Source: Natrinema ejinorense (GTDB taxonomy: Archaea > Halobacteriota > Halobacteria > Halobacteriales > Natrialbaceae). Taken from it: DNA of 64,000 nucleotides. Of the stretch, positions 7,153 through 16,490 are shown in pieces. The DNA lies in assembly GCF_002494345.1 (NCBI RefSeq), contig NZ_NXNI01000001.1, positions 1,922,001-1,986,000 on the forward strand, given 5' to 3'. The position numbers were made by a program, and so were the translations under genes. The notes beneath the pieces are model-generated. The model was not told the origin of the DNA and did no database searches. It saw nothing but the letters and a program-made list of their open reading frames with translations. Numbering within the stretch: the first letter of the stretch is position 1; the number at the start of each line of letters is the position of its first letter.

Positions 7153-7479
7153 ATGCTCGATACCGACGCCGATGCCATCGCCGACCTCGAGCCCGCCGAC
7201 GGCGAGGTCGAAACCGCGGAACTGGTCGTCAGCGACGACGTCCTCGTCAAGGCGTTCGCCCTCGGTCCCGGTGGCGAACTCGAGGCCCACGATCATCCCG
7301 GGAGTACGAACGTCTTCCACGTACTCGAGGGAACGGTGACCGTACTGCAGGACGACGAACGCGAGCGGATCGACGCGCCCGGCGTCGTCCATCACGAGCG
7401 CGGCGTCGCCCACGGCGCGCGAAACGAGACCGACGAGACGGTGATTTTCACTGCGAGCCTCTGTCCGCTGCCGTCCTGA
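7153..7479 (+). CDS. Cupin domain protein
   Basis: This 108-residue single-domain cupin has AHDHPGSTNVFHVLEG at 45-60, giving metal-ligand histidines 46, 48 and 56, and a second motif with His87. Small cupins of this type bind a metal ion and act as dioxygenases, isomerases or sensors, and the substrate here is unknown. I start at the ATG at 7153 rather than a GTG at 7129. A TATA-like TTATAG at about 7123-7128 places the transcript start at that ATG. The gene is bracketed by two copies of the palindromic element, at its upstream and downstream ends. Confidence 0.82.
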   Translation: MLDTDADAIADLEPADGEVETAELVVSDDVLVKAFALGPGGELEAHDHPGSTNVFHVLEGTVTVLQDDERERIDAPGVVHHERGVAHGARNETDETVIFTASLCPLPS

Positions 7480-7565
7480 CGCCGGGTGGACCGCTGTCAG
7501 TCAGTGCCGGCGACCCCACGACCCATCCTGGGGGTCGCGGTCACTCGGGACAGGGGACCGTCTCA
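7477..7565 (-). repeat. Stop-codon palindromic element, copy 2
   Basis: On the reverse strand the element starts TGAGACGGTCCCCTGTCC, and its TGA (7565-7563) is the stop of the asparagine-synthase-like gene. Its other end reaches the TGA stop of the convergent cupin gene (7477-7479), so it fills the whole intergenic space. The inner stem CGACCCC (7511-7517) pairs with GGGGTCG (7531-7537). CTGTC (7494) pairs with GACAG (7549). A stretch of about 25 bases that includes CTGTCAGTCAGTGCCGGCG is identical to copy 4. Confidence 0.85.
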
Positions 7566-8693
7566 CTCGCGTCTCGTCGGGCCGTCCGAGCACAGCGCGG
7601 CGACGTACTTGCTGACGTGATCGTCGATCCGGCGCTTGTAGCCGGCCTGCCGGGCCAGCCGATCGAGTTCGCGCGCGACGAGACTGCCGTACTGGACCGC
7701 TTTCTTGTCCCTGCTGGCGACGTCCGCCGGCAGATACTCGGCCGCAACCCGTCGGAACCCGCGCTTTCGTTCGTCCTCGTCGGCCAGTAGCACGTCCGGG
7801 AGCCGGAGCGCCGCCTCGACCACGGCGTCGTGGAGGAACGGTGCGACCGGCTCGAGACCAGTCGCTTCGATCGTCAGCACGTCCCGTGGAAGTTGATCGG
7901 GCAGGCTCCGAATCTGTTCCCGGACGGCTCCCCGAACCGTCTCGGCGTCGACCCGATGGTCGAGCCGGACGACCTTCTCGTAGCCGCCGAACAGTTCGTC
8001 GGCCCCCTGGCCGACCGCGAGCGCGTCGAACCCGTCCGCGGCCACGCGTTCGCCGACCAGGGACAGCGGGAGCGCGATCTGGACGTCCATCGCGTTCGTC
8101 CGCCCGGTCGCTCGCGCGACCTGGGGAACCGCACGCTCGAGGTCCGCCGGCTCGAGGTCGACGACGGTGAGCTCACGCCCCATCGCGTCGGCGGCCGTCC
8201 GCGCGGCCTCGACATCGTGGCTGTCGGGGAAGCCGACGACGTACAGCGGCGCGTCGAGCAGTTCGGCGACCAGCGCCGAGTCGACGCCGCCCGAGAACGC
8301 GACGGCGATATCGCGATCCGCCGAGTCGACGGCGTCGGCCGCCGTTTCGATCGCCGTCTCGAGTCTCTCGAGTGCGGCCTCGTGGGCGACGGGCTCGGGA
8401 TCGGGCAGCGACCACTGGGATTCCGGCTCGGGGAGTGGACCGTCGACGGCCGTGGCCCCACCGGCCGGAAAGAGCGTCGGCTCCTCGAGTGCGCTCGGCT
8501 CGAACGCCCAGTTCCGGGTCGCGTCCGTATCGGCTCCGTCGTCGACGAACAGCGGCACCCGTCCGAGGACGTCGCGAACGAGCAGGCCGTCGACCATCCC
8601 CGCGAAGCCGGCGGTTCCGGGGAGGGAGTCGCCACGCTCGAGCGCGTCGCGGACGGTCGTCGAGTCGGCACCGCGAAGGTCTGGCTCTGTCAT
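7563..8693 (-). CDS. Asparagine synthase-like ATP pyrophosphatase with degenerate glutaminase half
   Basis: This 376-residue protein has the AsnB synthetase fold. SGGVDS at 134-139 is the PP-loop that binds ATP, and GQGADELFGGYEK is the conserved asparagine synthase motif. Residues 1-100 keep only a remnant of the class-II glutaminase domain (GRVPLFVDDG, WAFEPSALE) and have no N-terminal catalytic cysteine. If active, it would use free ammonia or another amine donor. The start overlaps the stop of the PHP gene (ATGA), so the two are co-translated. True asparagine synthetases are longer (about 500-600 residues), so a modified substrate, such as an RNA or small metabolite, is possible. Confidence 0.83.
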   Translation of the reverse strand: MTEPDLRGADSTTVRDALERGDSLPGTAGFAGMVDGLLVRDVLGRVPLFVDDGADTDATRNWAFEPSALEEPTLFPAGGATAVDGPLPEPESQWSLPDPEPVAHEAALERLETAIETAADAVDSADRDIAVAFSGGVDSALVAELLDAPLYVVGFPDSHDVEAARTAADAMGRELTVVDLEPADLERAVPQVARATGRTNAMDVQIALPLSLVGERVAADGFDALAVGQGADELFGGYEKVVRLDHRVDAETVRGAVREQIRSLPDQLPRDVLTIEATGLEPVAPFLHDAVVEAALRLPDVLLADEDERKRGFRRVAAEYLPADVASRDKKAVQYGSLVARELDRLARQAGYKRRIDDHVSKYVAALCSDGPTRRE

Positions 8694-9373
8694 CGGACGA
8701 GTTTCAAAACGTGACTCAGTCGTCGCGTGACGCCGCCGGCGAACTGTCGGATGCTGATCCGCCAGGGCGTTCGCTTCCCTTCGACGGTCGTTCGCCCGTC
8801 AGCGATCGCTGCGAGGATCGCGTCGGCCGAGCGATCCTCGGCGTCGACGCGGGTGATCGCCTGTCCGACCATCTCGCTGATGTGGGCGTCGCTGCCGGCG
8901 GTCATGGGCAGGTTCCGCGACCGCGCGTAGCGTTCGGCTTGCCGGTTCGCCCGGCCGGTGAACAGCCGGGAGTTGTAGACTTCGATCGCGTCTCCCATGG
9001 CGAGCTGTTCGCGGGAGATCCGGGCCATCACCCCGTGGCGTGACTCCTGAAACGGATGGGGAATCACCGCGAGCCCGTCCTGCTCGTGGATCGCCTCGAG
9101 CGTCGATTCGAACGACAGGCCTGGCGGGATGGCCTCCTCGACCCCCAGTCCCAGGACGTGGCCCGCCTTGCTCGAGATTTCTATCCCGGGAATGCCGACC
9201 AGGCCGTACTCGGGGGCGCGCTCGACGGCCTCGAGGCTGGCGTCGATTTCGTCGTGGTCCGTCACCGCGATCGCGTCGAGTCCGACGGCTTCCGCTTGCT
9301 CCAGGATGAGTTCGATCGGATCGCGGCCGTCGTAGGACAACGACGAGTGCGTGTGAAGTTCGACCGACAGCAC
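8690..9373 (-). CDS. PHP-domain phosphoesterase
   Basis: This 227-residue PHP protein has the expected metal-binding motifs in order. HTH lies at 7-9, TDHDEID near 38-44 and GIEISS near 63. IPHP and GSDAH follow. PHP proteins hydrolyse phosphoesters, including nucleotide 3',5'-bisphosphates, histidinol phosphate and nucleic-acid ends. The open frame continues far upstream, but the fold begins right at VLSVELHTHSSLSYDG, so I start at the GTG at 9373. It is translationally coupled to the asparagine-synthase-like gene that follows, and a shared pathway is inferred from that. Confidence 0.82.
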   Translation of the reverse strand: MLSVELHTHSSLSYDGRDPIELILEQAEAVGLDAIAVTDHDEIDASLEAVERAPEYGLVGIPGIEISSKAGHVLGLGVEEAIPPGLSFESTLEAIHEQDGLAVIPHPFQESRHGVMARISREQLAMGDAIEVYNSRLFTGRANRQAERYARSRNLPMTAGSDAHISEMVGQAITRVDAEDRSADAILAAIADGRTTVEGKRTPWRISIRQFAGGVTRRLSHVLKLVR

Positions 9374-9468
9374 GAACGCACGTTTCGGCGGCCCGATCAA
9401 AAACGACTCGATCCTCCCGTTCGGTGACCGCTCGTCGAGAATCCGATCGGATTCGGCGGAGTGCCACG

Positions 9469-9855
9469 TTACTCCTCGTCGCTCCAGGGGTCCGTCGTGT
9501 GCGTGTCGATCTCGTACGTCGACGTTGCCCGTGCCTGCCGGATCCGTTCGTCGACCAGCTCCGGTGTCGCCGCCGCGTAATCGGCACCGGTTTGCCAGGC
9601 GACGACGAGGACGATGCCGGCACCGATCGTACCCAGAAGCGCGTTTCCCGTCAGGACTCCATAGCCCACCACCACAGCTGCGACGATTCCGAGGACGATC
9701 CGTCGGACCCACTGTTGCTTTCGTACTTCGTCTTCGTGGACGGCCACGATTCGTTTCCCCTCTCCCGCTGGAACCGACCGATAGCTGGCCCCCGCCGTCG
9801 TCTCGTATCGAAGTACGTCGACCAGTTCCGGGTATTCGACGCTCTCGTCGGCCAT
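9469..9855 (-). CDS. Membrane protein with two TM segments, unknown function
   Basis: This 128-residue protein has an N-terminal soluble region of about 50 residues. Two adjacent membrane spans follow (about 52-67 and 72-87), then a polar acidic tail. I recognise no family. It lies between the PHP gene and the divergent purL and has its own start, with a structured region (9890-9943) immediately upstream. The reading frame has haloarchaeal codon use and an acidic tail, supporting a real gene. Confidence 0.65.
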   Translation of the reverse strand: MADESVEYPELVDVLRYETTAGASYRSVPAGEGKRIVAVHEDEVRKQQWVRRIVLGIVAAVVVGYGVLTGNALLGTIGAGIVLVVAWQTGADYAAATPELVDERIRQARATSTYEIDTHTTDPWSDEE

Positions 9856-9889
9856 TCGTCTCCCAGGTGGTCACCGCGTGATAGTAAAC

Positions 9890-9943
9890 GTTGCCGACGG
9901 CATCGTTGCTTCGCCGTCTACTGACGGGGATGTCGTCGGCAAC
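9890..9943. other. Nested inverted repeat upstream of purL
   Basis: GTTGCCGACGGCATC at 9890-9904 and GATGTCGTCGGCAAC at 9929-9943 are inverted repeats matching at 14 of 15 positions. The 24-base spacer holds a second hairpin, CCGTC-TACT-GACGG. The structure lies between two divergent genes (a membrane protein and purL), so it is not a terminator. It may be an operator or the folded leader of a long transcript. I do not recognise a known motif. Confidence 0.6.
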
Positions 9944-10075
9944 TTGGTGCCGTCCTCGTCGGTCGGCGGGGTCAACGCCCGAACGGCGACGAGTTCGTCC
10001 CGGCGGCCTCGTCGATCAATGCACGACCGTGTATATGGAAACCCCTTTACTGTCCGACTTCCACCACCGACATGA

Positions 10076-12247
10076 ATGAGTCTTGCCGATTCGGACCGCG
10101 AACTCGTCGTTTCCGAGCTGGGGCGGGAACCGACTCGAGCGGAGGCGGCGCTGTTCGAGAATCTCTGGAGCGAGCACTGCGCGTACCGCTCCTCGCGACC
10201 GCTGCTGTCGGCGTTCGACAGCGAGGGCGAGCAGGTCGTCGTCGGGCCGGGCGACGACGCGGCGGTCGTCGCACTGCCGTCGCCTGACACCGACGGCGAT
10301 CGCGCCGGCGGGCGCGCAGACGATGAAACCTACATCACGATGGGAATCGAGAGCCACAACCACCCCTCCTACGTGGATCCGTTCGACGGCGCGGCGACGG
10401 GCGTCGGCGGCATCGTCCGGGACACCCTCTCGATGGGGGCCTACCCGATCGCGCTCGCGGACTCGCTGTACTTCGGCGAGTTCGACGACGAACACTCGAA
10501 GTACCTCTTCGAGGGGGTCGTCGAGGGGATCAGCCACTACGGGAACTGCATCGGCGTTCCGACGGTCGCGGGCAGCGTCGACTTCCATTCCGACTACGAG
10601 GGGAATCCGCTAGTTAACGTCGCCTGCGTCGGCCTGACGAACGAGGAGCGCCTCGTCACCGCCGAAGCCCAAGAGCCCGGCAACAAGCTCGTACTCGTCG
10701 GGAACGGGACCGGTCGGGACGGACTCGGCGGTGCGAGCTTCGCCAGCGAGGACTTAGCGGAGGACGCCGAGACCGAGGATCGACCCGCGGTCCAGGTCGG
10801 CGACCCCTACGCCGAAAAGCTGCTCATCGAGGCCAACGAGGTCCTCGTCGACGAGGACCTCATCGAGTCCGCCCGCGACCTCGGTGCCGCCGGCCTCGGC
10901 GGTGCCTCCAGCGAGATGGTCGCCAAGGCCGACCTCGGTGCACACATCGAACTCGAGCGGGTCCACCAGCGCGAGCCGAACATGAACGCGCTGGAGATCC
11001 TCCTCGCGGAATCCCAGGAGCGGATGTGTTACGAGGTCGAACCGGACAACGTCGACCGCGTGCGCGAAATCGCCGAGCGGTTCGATCTGGGCTGCTCGGT
11101 CATCGGCGAGGTCACCGACGGCAACTACGTCTGCACGTTCGATGGAGAGTCCGTCGTCGACGTCGACGCGTACTTCCTCGGCGAGGGCGCGCCGATGAAC
11201 GACCTCTCGACCGAAGACCCGGCGGAACCCGAAACCGATCTGCCCGATGTCGACCTCGAGGATGCGTTCGAAACGGTCGTCTCGAGCCCGAACACCGCCT
11301 CGAAGCGGTGGGTCTACCGACAGTACGACCACGAGGTCGGCGTGCGCACGAGCGTCGGGCCGGGCGACGACGCCGCGATCATCGCGGTCCGAGAGGCCGA
11401 ACAGGGACTTGCCCTCTCCTCCGGTGGCGCACCGAACTGGACCGACGTCGCACCGTACGAGGGTGCCCGCGCGGTGGCCCTCGAGAACGCGACGAACATC
11501 GCGGCCAAGGGGGCGACGCCGCTGGCCGCGGTCGACTGTCTCAACGGCGGCAATCCCGAGAAGCCCGACGTCTACGGCGGCTTCACCGGGATCGTCGACG
11601 GGCTCGCCGAGATGTGCGAAACCCTCTCCACGCCGGTCGTCGGCGGGAACGTCTCGCTGTACAACGACTCCGTCGCGGGACCGATCCCGCCGACCCCGAC
11701 GCTGGCGATGGTCGGCTCCAAGGACGGGTACGACGCACCGCCGCTGGCGGTCGAGCCGGCGGGCGACTTGCTTCTCGTCGGCGACCTCGGCCTCGAGACC
11801 GGTTCCCCACGGCTCGGCGGCTCCGAGTATCTCGCCCGGTTCGACGGCAGCGACGCCTTCCCCGAACTCCCGACCGATCCGGCGGCCGTCGTCGAGACCC
11901 TCGCTGCGGTCGCGAACGACGACGCGACCCTCGCAGTCCACGACGTCAGCCACGGCGGCCTCGCCGTCGCGCTCGCGGAGATGGTCACCGAGGACGCCGG
12001 GCTCGAGGTGGCGATTCCGAGCGACCAGCCGGCAGGGGCGTTGTTCCACGAACAGCCGGGGCGCGCACTCGTCCAAACGGAGTCGCCGGAGTCAGTCCGC
12101 GAGGCGTTCGACGGCGTCGCGCCGGTCGTCGAACTCGGCTCGGCGACCGACGACGGTCGACTCACGGTCGACGCCGGTCGGACGCTGACGGCCGACGCGG
12201 CCGAGATCCGCGACCGTCGCGGGACGATCGAACGGGAACTCGAGTGA
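10076..12247 (+). CDS. purL: Phosphoribosylformylglycinamidine synthase subunit PurL
   Basis: This 723-residue protein matches the short archaeal/Bacillus form of PurL. That form performs the ATP-dependent amidation of FGAR to FGAM in purine synthesis, with PurQ supplying ammonia and PurS bridging. The [19 protein letters not shown] region holds the conserved active-site motif, and GASFASEDL and [11 protein letters not shown] follow in the expected order. The repeat of the two AIRS-like halves (GPGDDAA around residues 60 and 430) is clear. purQ and purS are not nearby, while purM lies 28 kb away. I start at MSLADSD (10076) rather than an out-of-frame ATG four bases earlier. A TATA-like GTATATGG lies about 45 bases upstream. 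Confidence 0.95.
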   Translation: MSLADSDRELVVSELGREPTRAEAALFENLWSEHCAYRSSRPLLSAFDSEGEQVVVGPGDDAAVVALPSPDTDGDRAGGRADDETYITMGIESHNHPSYVDPFDGAATGVGGIVRDTLSMGAYPIALADSLYFGEFDDEHSKYLFEGVVEGISHYGNCIGVPTVAGSVDFHSDYEGNPLVNVACVGLTNEERLVTAEAQEPGNKLVLVGNGTGRDGLGGASFASEDLAEDAETEDRPAVQVGDPYAEKLLIEANEVLVDEDLIESARDLGAAGLGGASSEMVAKADLGAHIELERVHQREPNMNALEILLAESQERMCYEVEPDNVDRVREIAERFDLGCSVIGEVTDGNYVCTFDGESVVDVDAYFLGEGAPMNDLSTEDPAEPETDLPDVDLEDAFETVVSSPNTASKRWVYRQYDHEVGVRTSVGPGDDAAIIAVREAEQGLALSSGGAPNWTDVAPYEGARAVALENATNIAAKGATPLAAVDCLNGGNPEKPDVYGGFTGIVDGLAEMCETLSTPVVGGNVSLYNDSVAGPIPPTPTLAMVGSKDGYDAPPLAVEPAGDLLLVGDLGLETGSPRLGGSEYLARFDGSDAFPELPTDPAAVVETLAAVANDDATLAVHDVSHGGLAVALAEMVTEDAGLEVAIPSDQPAGALFHEQPGRALVQTESPESVREAFDGVAPVVELGSATDDGRLTVDAGRTLTADAAEIRDRRGTIERELE

Positions 12248-12267
12248 CGGTTCGCAAATCCGAGTAA

Positions 12268-12308
12268 GGGTTCGGGAACCCGGATGCCGATTCAGTCGCT
12301 CGAATTTT
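12268..12308 (+). terminator. Probable purL terminator
   Basis: GGGTTC-GG-GAACCC (12268-12281), flanked by ATCC/GGAT that lengthen the stem, is followed by a T-rich GAATTTTTC at about 12300-12308. It begins 21 bases after the purL stop. Archaeal termination depends mainly on the T tract, so the hairpin may be incidental. Confidence 0.45.
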
Positions 12309-12383
12309 TCACCGACTGTCCGGTATATTGATATGCGGTCGGGACGATTCGTCCAACGAGCCGACACTCCAAGAGGAACGCCG

Positions 12384-12971
12384 ATGACTACTGATACCCC
12401 GTCCGTCCTGATCGTCGAAGACGAGCCCGACCTCGCGAACCTCTATGCCGCCTGGCTCGAGGCCGAGTGCGACGTCGAAACGTCCTACGACGGTACCGAA
12501 GCCCTCGATGCGATCGACGAATCGATCGACGTCGTCCTGCTGGACCGGCGGATGCCGGGCCTCTCGGGCGATACCGTCCTCGATACGATTCGGGAACGGG
12601 GCCTCGACTGCCGGGTCGCGATGGTGACGGCGGTCGAACCCGATTTCGACATCATCGAGATGGGATTCGACGACTACCTCGTCAAGCCGGTTTCGAAGGA
12701 CGAACTGGTCGAGATCATCGATCAACTGCTCCTCCGGACGAGTTACGACGCACAGCTCCAGGAGTTCTTCGCACTGGCCTCGAAGAAAGCGCTGCTAGAC
12801 GATCAGAAAACGGAGGCCGAACGCCGCTCGAGTCAGGAGTACGCCGAACTCAAAGACCGGCTGGCCGTCCGTCGAGTGCAAGTCAACGATACGATGCAGG
12901 AACTGCTCGAGCAAGACGGCTACCGACAGCTCTGTCGGGATATTACGAACGAATCGGTACTGCAGGAGTAA
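12384..12971 (+). CDS. Response regulator with HalX domain
   Basis: This 195-residue protein has a receiver domain (1-112). Asp12/Glu12-type acidic residues lie in VEDEPD, with phospho-acceptor Asp54 in LLDRRMPG, Thr82 and Lys101 in YLVKPVSKDE. A HalX domain follows (about 120-180), a coiled helical module found only in haloarchaeal regulators. There is no DNA-binding domain, so the output is unknown. The start at 12384 fits the receiver fold. It is convergent with a degenerate histidine kinase gene 58 bases away, which may or may not be its partner. Confidence 0.88.
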   Translation: MTTDTPSVLIVEDEPDLANLYAAWLEAECDVETSYDGTEALDAIDESIDVVLLDRRMPGLSGDTVLDTIRERGLDCRVAMVTAVEPDFDIIEMGFDDYLVKPVSKDELVEIIDQLLLRTSYDAQLQEFFALASKKALLDDQKTEAERRSSQEYAELKDRLAVRRVQVNDTMQELLEQDGYRQLCRDITNESVLQE

Positions 12972-13029
12972 TCGCTCGAGTCCCGGAAGCGACCGTCGGC
13001 CCGCCGGACTGGTCGGTCGCATCCGTGAC

Positions 13030-14895
13030 TCACTCGCGGGTCCGTTCGAGGGTCGTTACGTCTCGAATTTCGATCCGCGTTCCGCCGTTGTCCCCGTTGG
13101 TGACGGAACACTCCCAGTCGTGGGCTTTGGCGATGGCCCGGACGAGTGCGAGGCCGAGACCGTCGATCGCGGTTTCGTCGTCGGCGGTCGGATCGAGCAC
13201 GCGGTCGTGTGCGGTCGGCGGAATCTCGGCGGCGTCGTCGAGGAGGAAAAACCCTCGACTGCCGCCGTCGTCGAACCCGACGAGGCCGATCTGGATCGTT
13301 ACGTCGCCCTTGGCCCGCGCGGCGGCACTGTCGAACGCCGTCTCGAGGAGATGGCCGAACCGGTCGGGATCTGCCCGGAGCGTGGCCGAGCCGTCGACGA
13401 CAACGACCGAATCCATCTCGAGTTGCGAGTCGCTGATGGCGTCTTCGATCGCCGCCTCGAGATCGAGTCTGGTGCGGGTCCCGACGGTCGAGGCGTTGCG
13501 GGCGAACTCCCGGATGTCGTCGACGAGTCGTTCGGCCCGATCGAGCGTCGTTTCGACGGTGTCCTCCGCGAGCGGAAACTCCCATTCGTCGGTCGTCTCC
13601 TCTTCCAAGGCGTCGGCGACGGTCTCGAGTTGGTCTTTCAGATCACTCGAGAGGACGTCGGCGATGGACTCGAGGCGGTCGGTCTGGCGCTCGAGTTCGG
13701 CCGTCCGATCCCGCAGGACCTGCTCCCGATCGGCTCGATCGAGGGCAGCTCGCGTGTTCTCGACGAGCGTCGAGATGAGATCGATATCGGTCTCGTCGAA
13801 CCGGTAGGGATCCAGCGAGCCGGTCATGAGAATACCGTGTGTCCCGATCGGTGCGATGATCTCGGATTCGAGGGGCGTATCCGGGTTGTAGAGGTTATCG
13901 ATGGTCCCGAGATCGTCGAACAGCTGGACTTCGCCGGCTTCGAAGACGTCCCAGACGAGGCCTTCGCCGGGGTTGAACCGCGGGAGACCGCCGAATTCGT
14001 CGTGTGCACCGGCGGTCCCGGCGACGGGTTCGAGGTAGCCCCGTTCTTCCTCGAGCAGCCAGACGCCGCTGATGGGCAGATCGAGCAGATCGCTCCCGGC
14101 GTGGACGGCGATCGCACAGATCTCCTCGGGATCGTCGGACTCGAGGAGCCACCGGGTAATCTCGTGGAGCGACGTGACGACGCGGTCGTACTCGTATCGG
14201 TCGGTGATGTCCCGGATGACGGCGGCGACGGTGGCGGTGTTGTCCTCGATCGGGACGAATCTGAACTCGGCCATCCGCGCATCGCCCTCCGGCCCGACAT
14301 AGGCGACCTCGAGCTGGCTGCGGTCGGCGTTTCCGACGTCGACGTCGGTGATCGCCCGGCCGATATCGACCGCGGATTCGCCGTCGATTCCCGCTAACTC
14401 GGTGAGCGTCTCCACGTGTTCGCCGACGAGTTCCGTTCGATCGGCACCGAGGATCGTCTCCGTCGCGCCGTTGACGGTGACGATCTCGCGGTTGCGATCG
14501 AGCGTCACGACGGCGTCGTGGACCGCCTCGACGACCGCAGCGTGTTGGGCCAACGTCGTCTCCTGGGCCTTCCGCTCGGTGACGTCGCGCATGAACACCG
14601 ACAGCCCGGATTCGGAGGGGTAGGCCCGAGCTTCGAACCAGGTCTCGAGGTGCGTGTGGTAGATCTCGAAGGAGACCGACACCTGCTCGTCCATCGCGCG
14701 GTGGAACCCCTCGGGGAACTGCGTCTCGACGGTCTGGGGGAACTCGTCCCACATGACCCGCCCGATCAGGTCCTCGCGGGACCGTTTGAGCAACGTCTCG
14801 GCCCGTTCGTTGAGATAGGTGAATCGAAACCCCGTATCGAGTGCGAAGAACGCGTCGGAGACCCGGTCGACGATCGGTACCGATCGCGTCGTCAC
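13030..14895 (-). CDS. PAS-PAS-GAF histidine kinase-like protein, catalytic residues replaced
   Basis: This 621-residue sensor has PAS domains at about 5-108 and 117-232, a GAF domain at about 238-388, a coiled region and a C-terminal HATPase-like domain (about 475-612). In the dimerisation helix the usual S-H-D-L-R-N-P-L motif reads SSDLKDQL, so the phosphorylated histidine is Ser417. In the N box the asparagine position is Ser523 (ETAFDSAAA). GLGLALV (579-585) remains. It has no membrane span. The start is GTG at 14895, and the next in-frame ATG would cut into the first PAS domain. It is probably a non-phosphorylating sensor or scaffold, and its partner is unknown. Confidence 0.85.
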   Translation of the reverse strand: MTTRSVPIVDRVSDAFFALDTGFRFTYLNERAETLLKRSREDLIGRVMWDEFPQTVETQFPEGFHRAMDEQVSVSFEIYHTHLETWFEARAYPSESGLSVFMRDVTERKAQETTLAQHAAVVEAVHDAVVTLDRNREIVTVNGATETILGADRTELVGEHVETLTELAGIDGESAVDIGRAITDVDVGNADRSQLEVAYVGPEGDARMAEFRFVPIEDNTATVAAVIRDITDRYEYDRVVTSLHEITRWLLESDDPEEICAIAVHAGSDLLDLPISGVWLLEEERGYLEPVAGTAGAHDEFGGLPRFNPGEGLVWDVFEAGEVQLFDDLGTIDNLYNPDTPLESEIIAPIGTHGILMTGSLDPYRFDETDIDLISTLVENTRAALDRADREQVLRDRTAELERQTDRLESIADVLSSDLKDQLETVADALEEETTDEWEFPLAEDTVETTLDRAERLVDDIREFARNASTVGTRTRLDLEAAIEDAISDSQLEMDSVVVVDGSATLRADPDRFGHLLETAFDSAAARAKGDVTIQIGLVGFDDGGSRGFFLLDDAAEIPPTAHDRVLDPTADDETAIDGLGLALVRAIAKAHDWECSVTNGDNGGTRIEIRDVTTLERTRE

Positions 14896-15124
14896 GGCTC
14901 TTCACCCCCGCCCAGCGACGGATTCGTCTCCCCTCCCCGCTCGAGGCTATCGCCTCTCACAGCCGTTGCGATCATCGGCGGACAGTCAGCACATAGTAAG
15001 TGAATCCCCTATTTCAGTGTCGTGGCCGAGCGCCCGAATGGTACTAGATGACATATGCCCCGTCCGCGGCCGGTCCCCGTCCCCTGCCAGTCGGACGGAG
15101 CGTCCGACGCAGCGGCTCGAGGGG

Positions 15125-16357
15125 TCAAAACCGATCGCCGAGATAGACATCGGTTTGCGGAAAGAGCGTCGAAAGCACCGCTCTCGCCTCCGGAGCTGCC
15201 GTCTCGATCCGACCCGTTCGCTCGAGGGCTTCCGCGGACTGGAATCCGACGACGAGCTGTGAGAGCGCACCGATTTCCAGGCGGACATCGGCGTCGGCCG
15301 CCGCGTTCGACCGACCGTCCAGCCGGGTACAGTCCGCCTGGCCGGCCGCGACCGCCAGCTCGAACACGCCCTCGTTCCACTCGACCAGCGGGTCCTCGAC
15401 GGCGATCGTCGTACTGACATCGAGATCCGGATACGAGAGGGCGGAGAGCGTCGCCGCGACGTCGACGATTCGGACCATCGGGCCGTTCTCGACGACGGTC
15501 TCGATCTCGTCGGGGTCGCGAGCGAGATCGCGGAGCGGAACGCCGGCAGGAACGCGAAGCCGCACACGCTCGACCTGCGACTCGTGGTCGTGACAGAACG
15601 ACAGCAACGCCAGGGTGGCCTCGTGATCGATGGACGCGAGTTCGGAGACAGCCATCGTCCGGTCGCCCATCTCGCCGTCGATCGTGTAGACGAGATATCC
15701 CCGTACCCGACCGTCGCGTTCGTACGCGTAGACGAACGGGTCCCGTTCGTGGCCGCCGAACACGCGATAGCGCCACCAGTCTTCCTCACGCTCGAGGGAC
15801 AGCGAGTATCGGTCGGCGTGGGCTTCGTAGGCCGGTGTGAGCGACCCGAACTCGTCGGCCTCGAGTCGGCGGATCGAACCCGCGTCCCGGTCGACGGCGT
15901 CGGTCGCGAACGAAAACACCGACGGCTCGCATTCGTGGGTGACGATCCGGTTGCACGTGTCCCAGCCATATCGGCGGTAGAACCGATAGCTGAACGGCCA
16001 CAGCACGCAAAATCGGATATCACGGTCGCGATACTCCGCGAGCGAGCGGGCGAGTAACTGCCGAACGTACCCCCGACGGCGGTACTCGGGTGGCGTCGCG
16101 ACGGACGCGAGCCCGGCGGTTCGGTGGCCCTCCTCGCGAACACGGGACTCGAGCCAGTAGTGCCGACAGACACAGCGTGGCTCCGCGTCGTCGGCTTCAT
16201 CGGTTTCGTACACGCCGCGACGGGATCCGAGCGTCGCTCGGGGCCGCTCGTGTTCGTCGGGATCGTACGCCGGGACCCCCTCTTCGGGCCTGAACGCGTA
16301 GCTGCGGTATTCGTGAAAGACGTCCCGTTCGTCCGGGATGGGACGATAGTCGACCAT
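15125..16357 (-). CDS. Eis-like GNAT acetyltransferase
   Basis: This 410-residue protein has an N-terminal GNAT domain whose acetyl-CoA loop reads VATPPEYRRRGYVRQL (86-101). FCVLWPFSYRFYRRYGW, typical of the Eis family, comes next. A second GNAT-like domain and an SCP2-like C-terminal part follow, matching the usual Eis length of about 400. Bacterial Eis proteins acetylate amines such as aminoglycosides or lysine side chains. The haloarchaeal substrate is unknown. It stands alone, with the palindromic element and the aminotransferase gene upstream on the same strand. Confidence 0.82.
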   Translation of the reverse strand: MVDYRPIPDERDVFHEYRSYAFRPEEGVPAYDPDEHERPRATLGSRRGVYETDEADDAEPRCVCRHYWLESRVREEGHRTAGLASVATPPEYRRRGYVRQLLARSLAEYRDRDIRFCVLWPFSYRFYRRYGWDTCNRIVTHECEPSVFSFATDAVDRDAGSIRRLEADEFGSLTPAYEAHADRYSLSLEREEDWWRYRVFGGHERDPFVYAYERDGRVRGYLVYTIDGEMGDRTMAVSELASIDHEATLALLSFCHDHESQVERVRLRVPAGVPLRDLARDPDEIETVVENGPMVRIVDVAATLSALSYPDLDVSTTIAVEDPLVEWNEGVFELAVAAGQADCTRLDGRSNAAADADVRLEIGALSQLVVGFQSAEALERTGRIETAAPEARAVLSTLFPQTDVYLGDRF

Positions 16358-16412
16358 GCAAACGAAAGCGGCGGCGACCGGGAAAACTGTTCCCGATCAA
16401 AAGCGATCCGCG

Positions 16413-16490
16413 ACCCGTCTGGGCGATCGTCAGTCAGTCCCACCACACCGACCAGGGGATGGCGTGGCCCCAGTGACGGCCGCCGTCTCA
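16413..16490 (-). repeat. Stop-codon palindromic element, copy 5 (diverged)
   Basis: On the reverse strand it begins TGAGACGG, the TGA being the stop of the aminotransferase gene (16490-16488). It contains the same GACTGACTGAC as copies 2 and 4. The inner stem CCACACC (16442-16448) pairs with GGCGTGG (16461-16467), with one wobble. The far end CCCGTCTGG matches the CCGTCTG end of the other copies. It is less similar than the other four, but structure, ends and stop-codon position agree. Confidence 0.7.
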
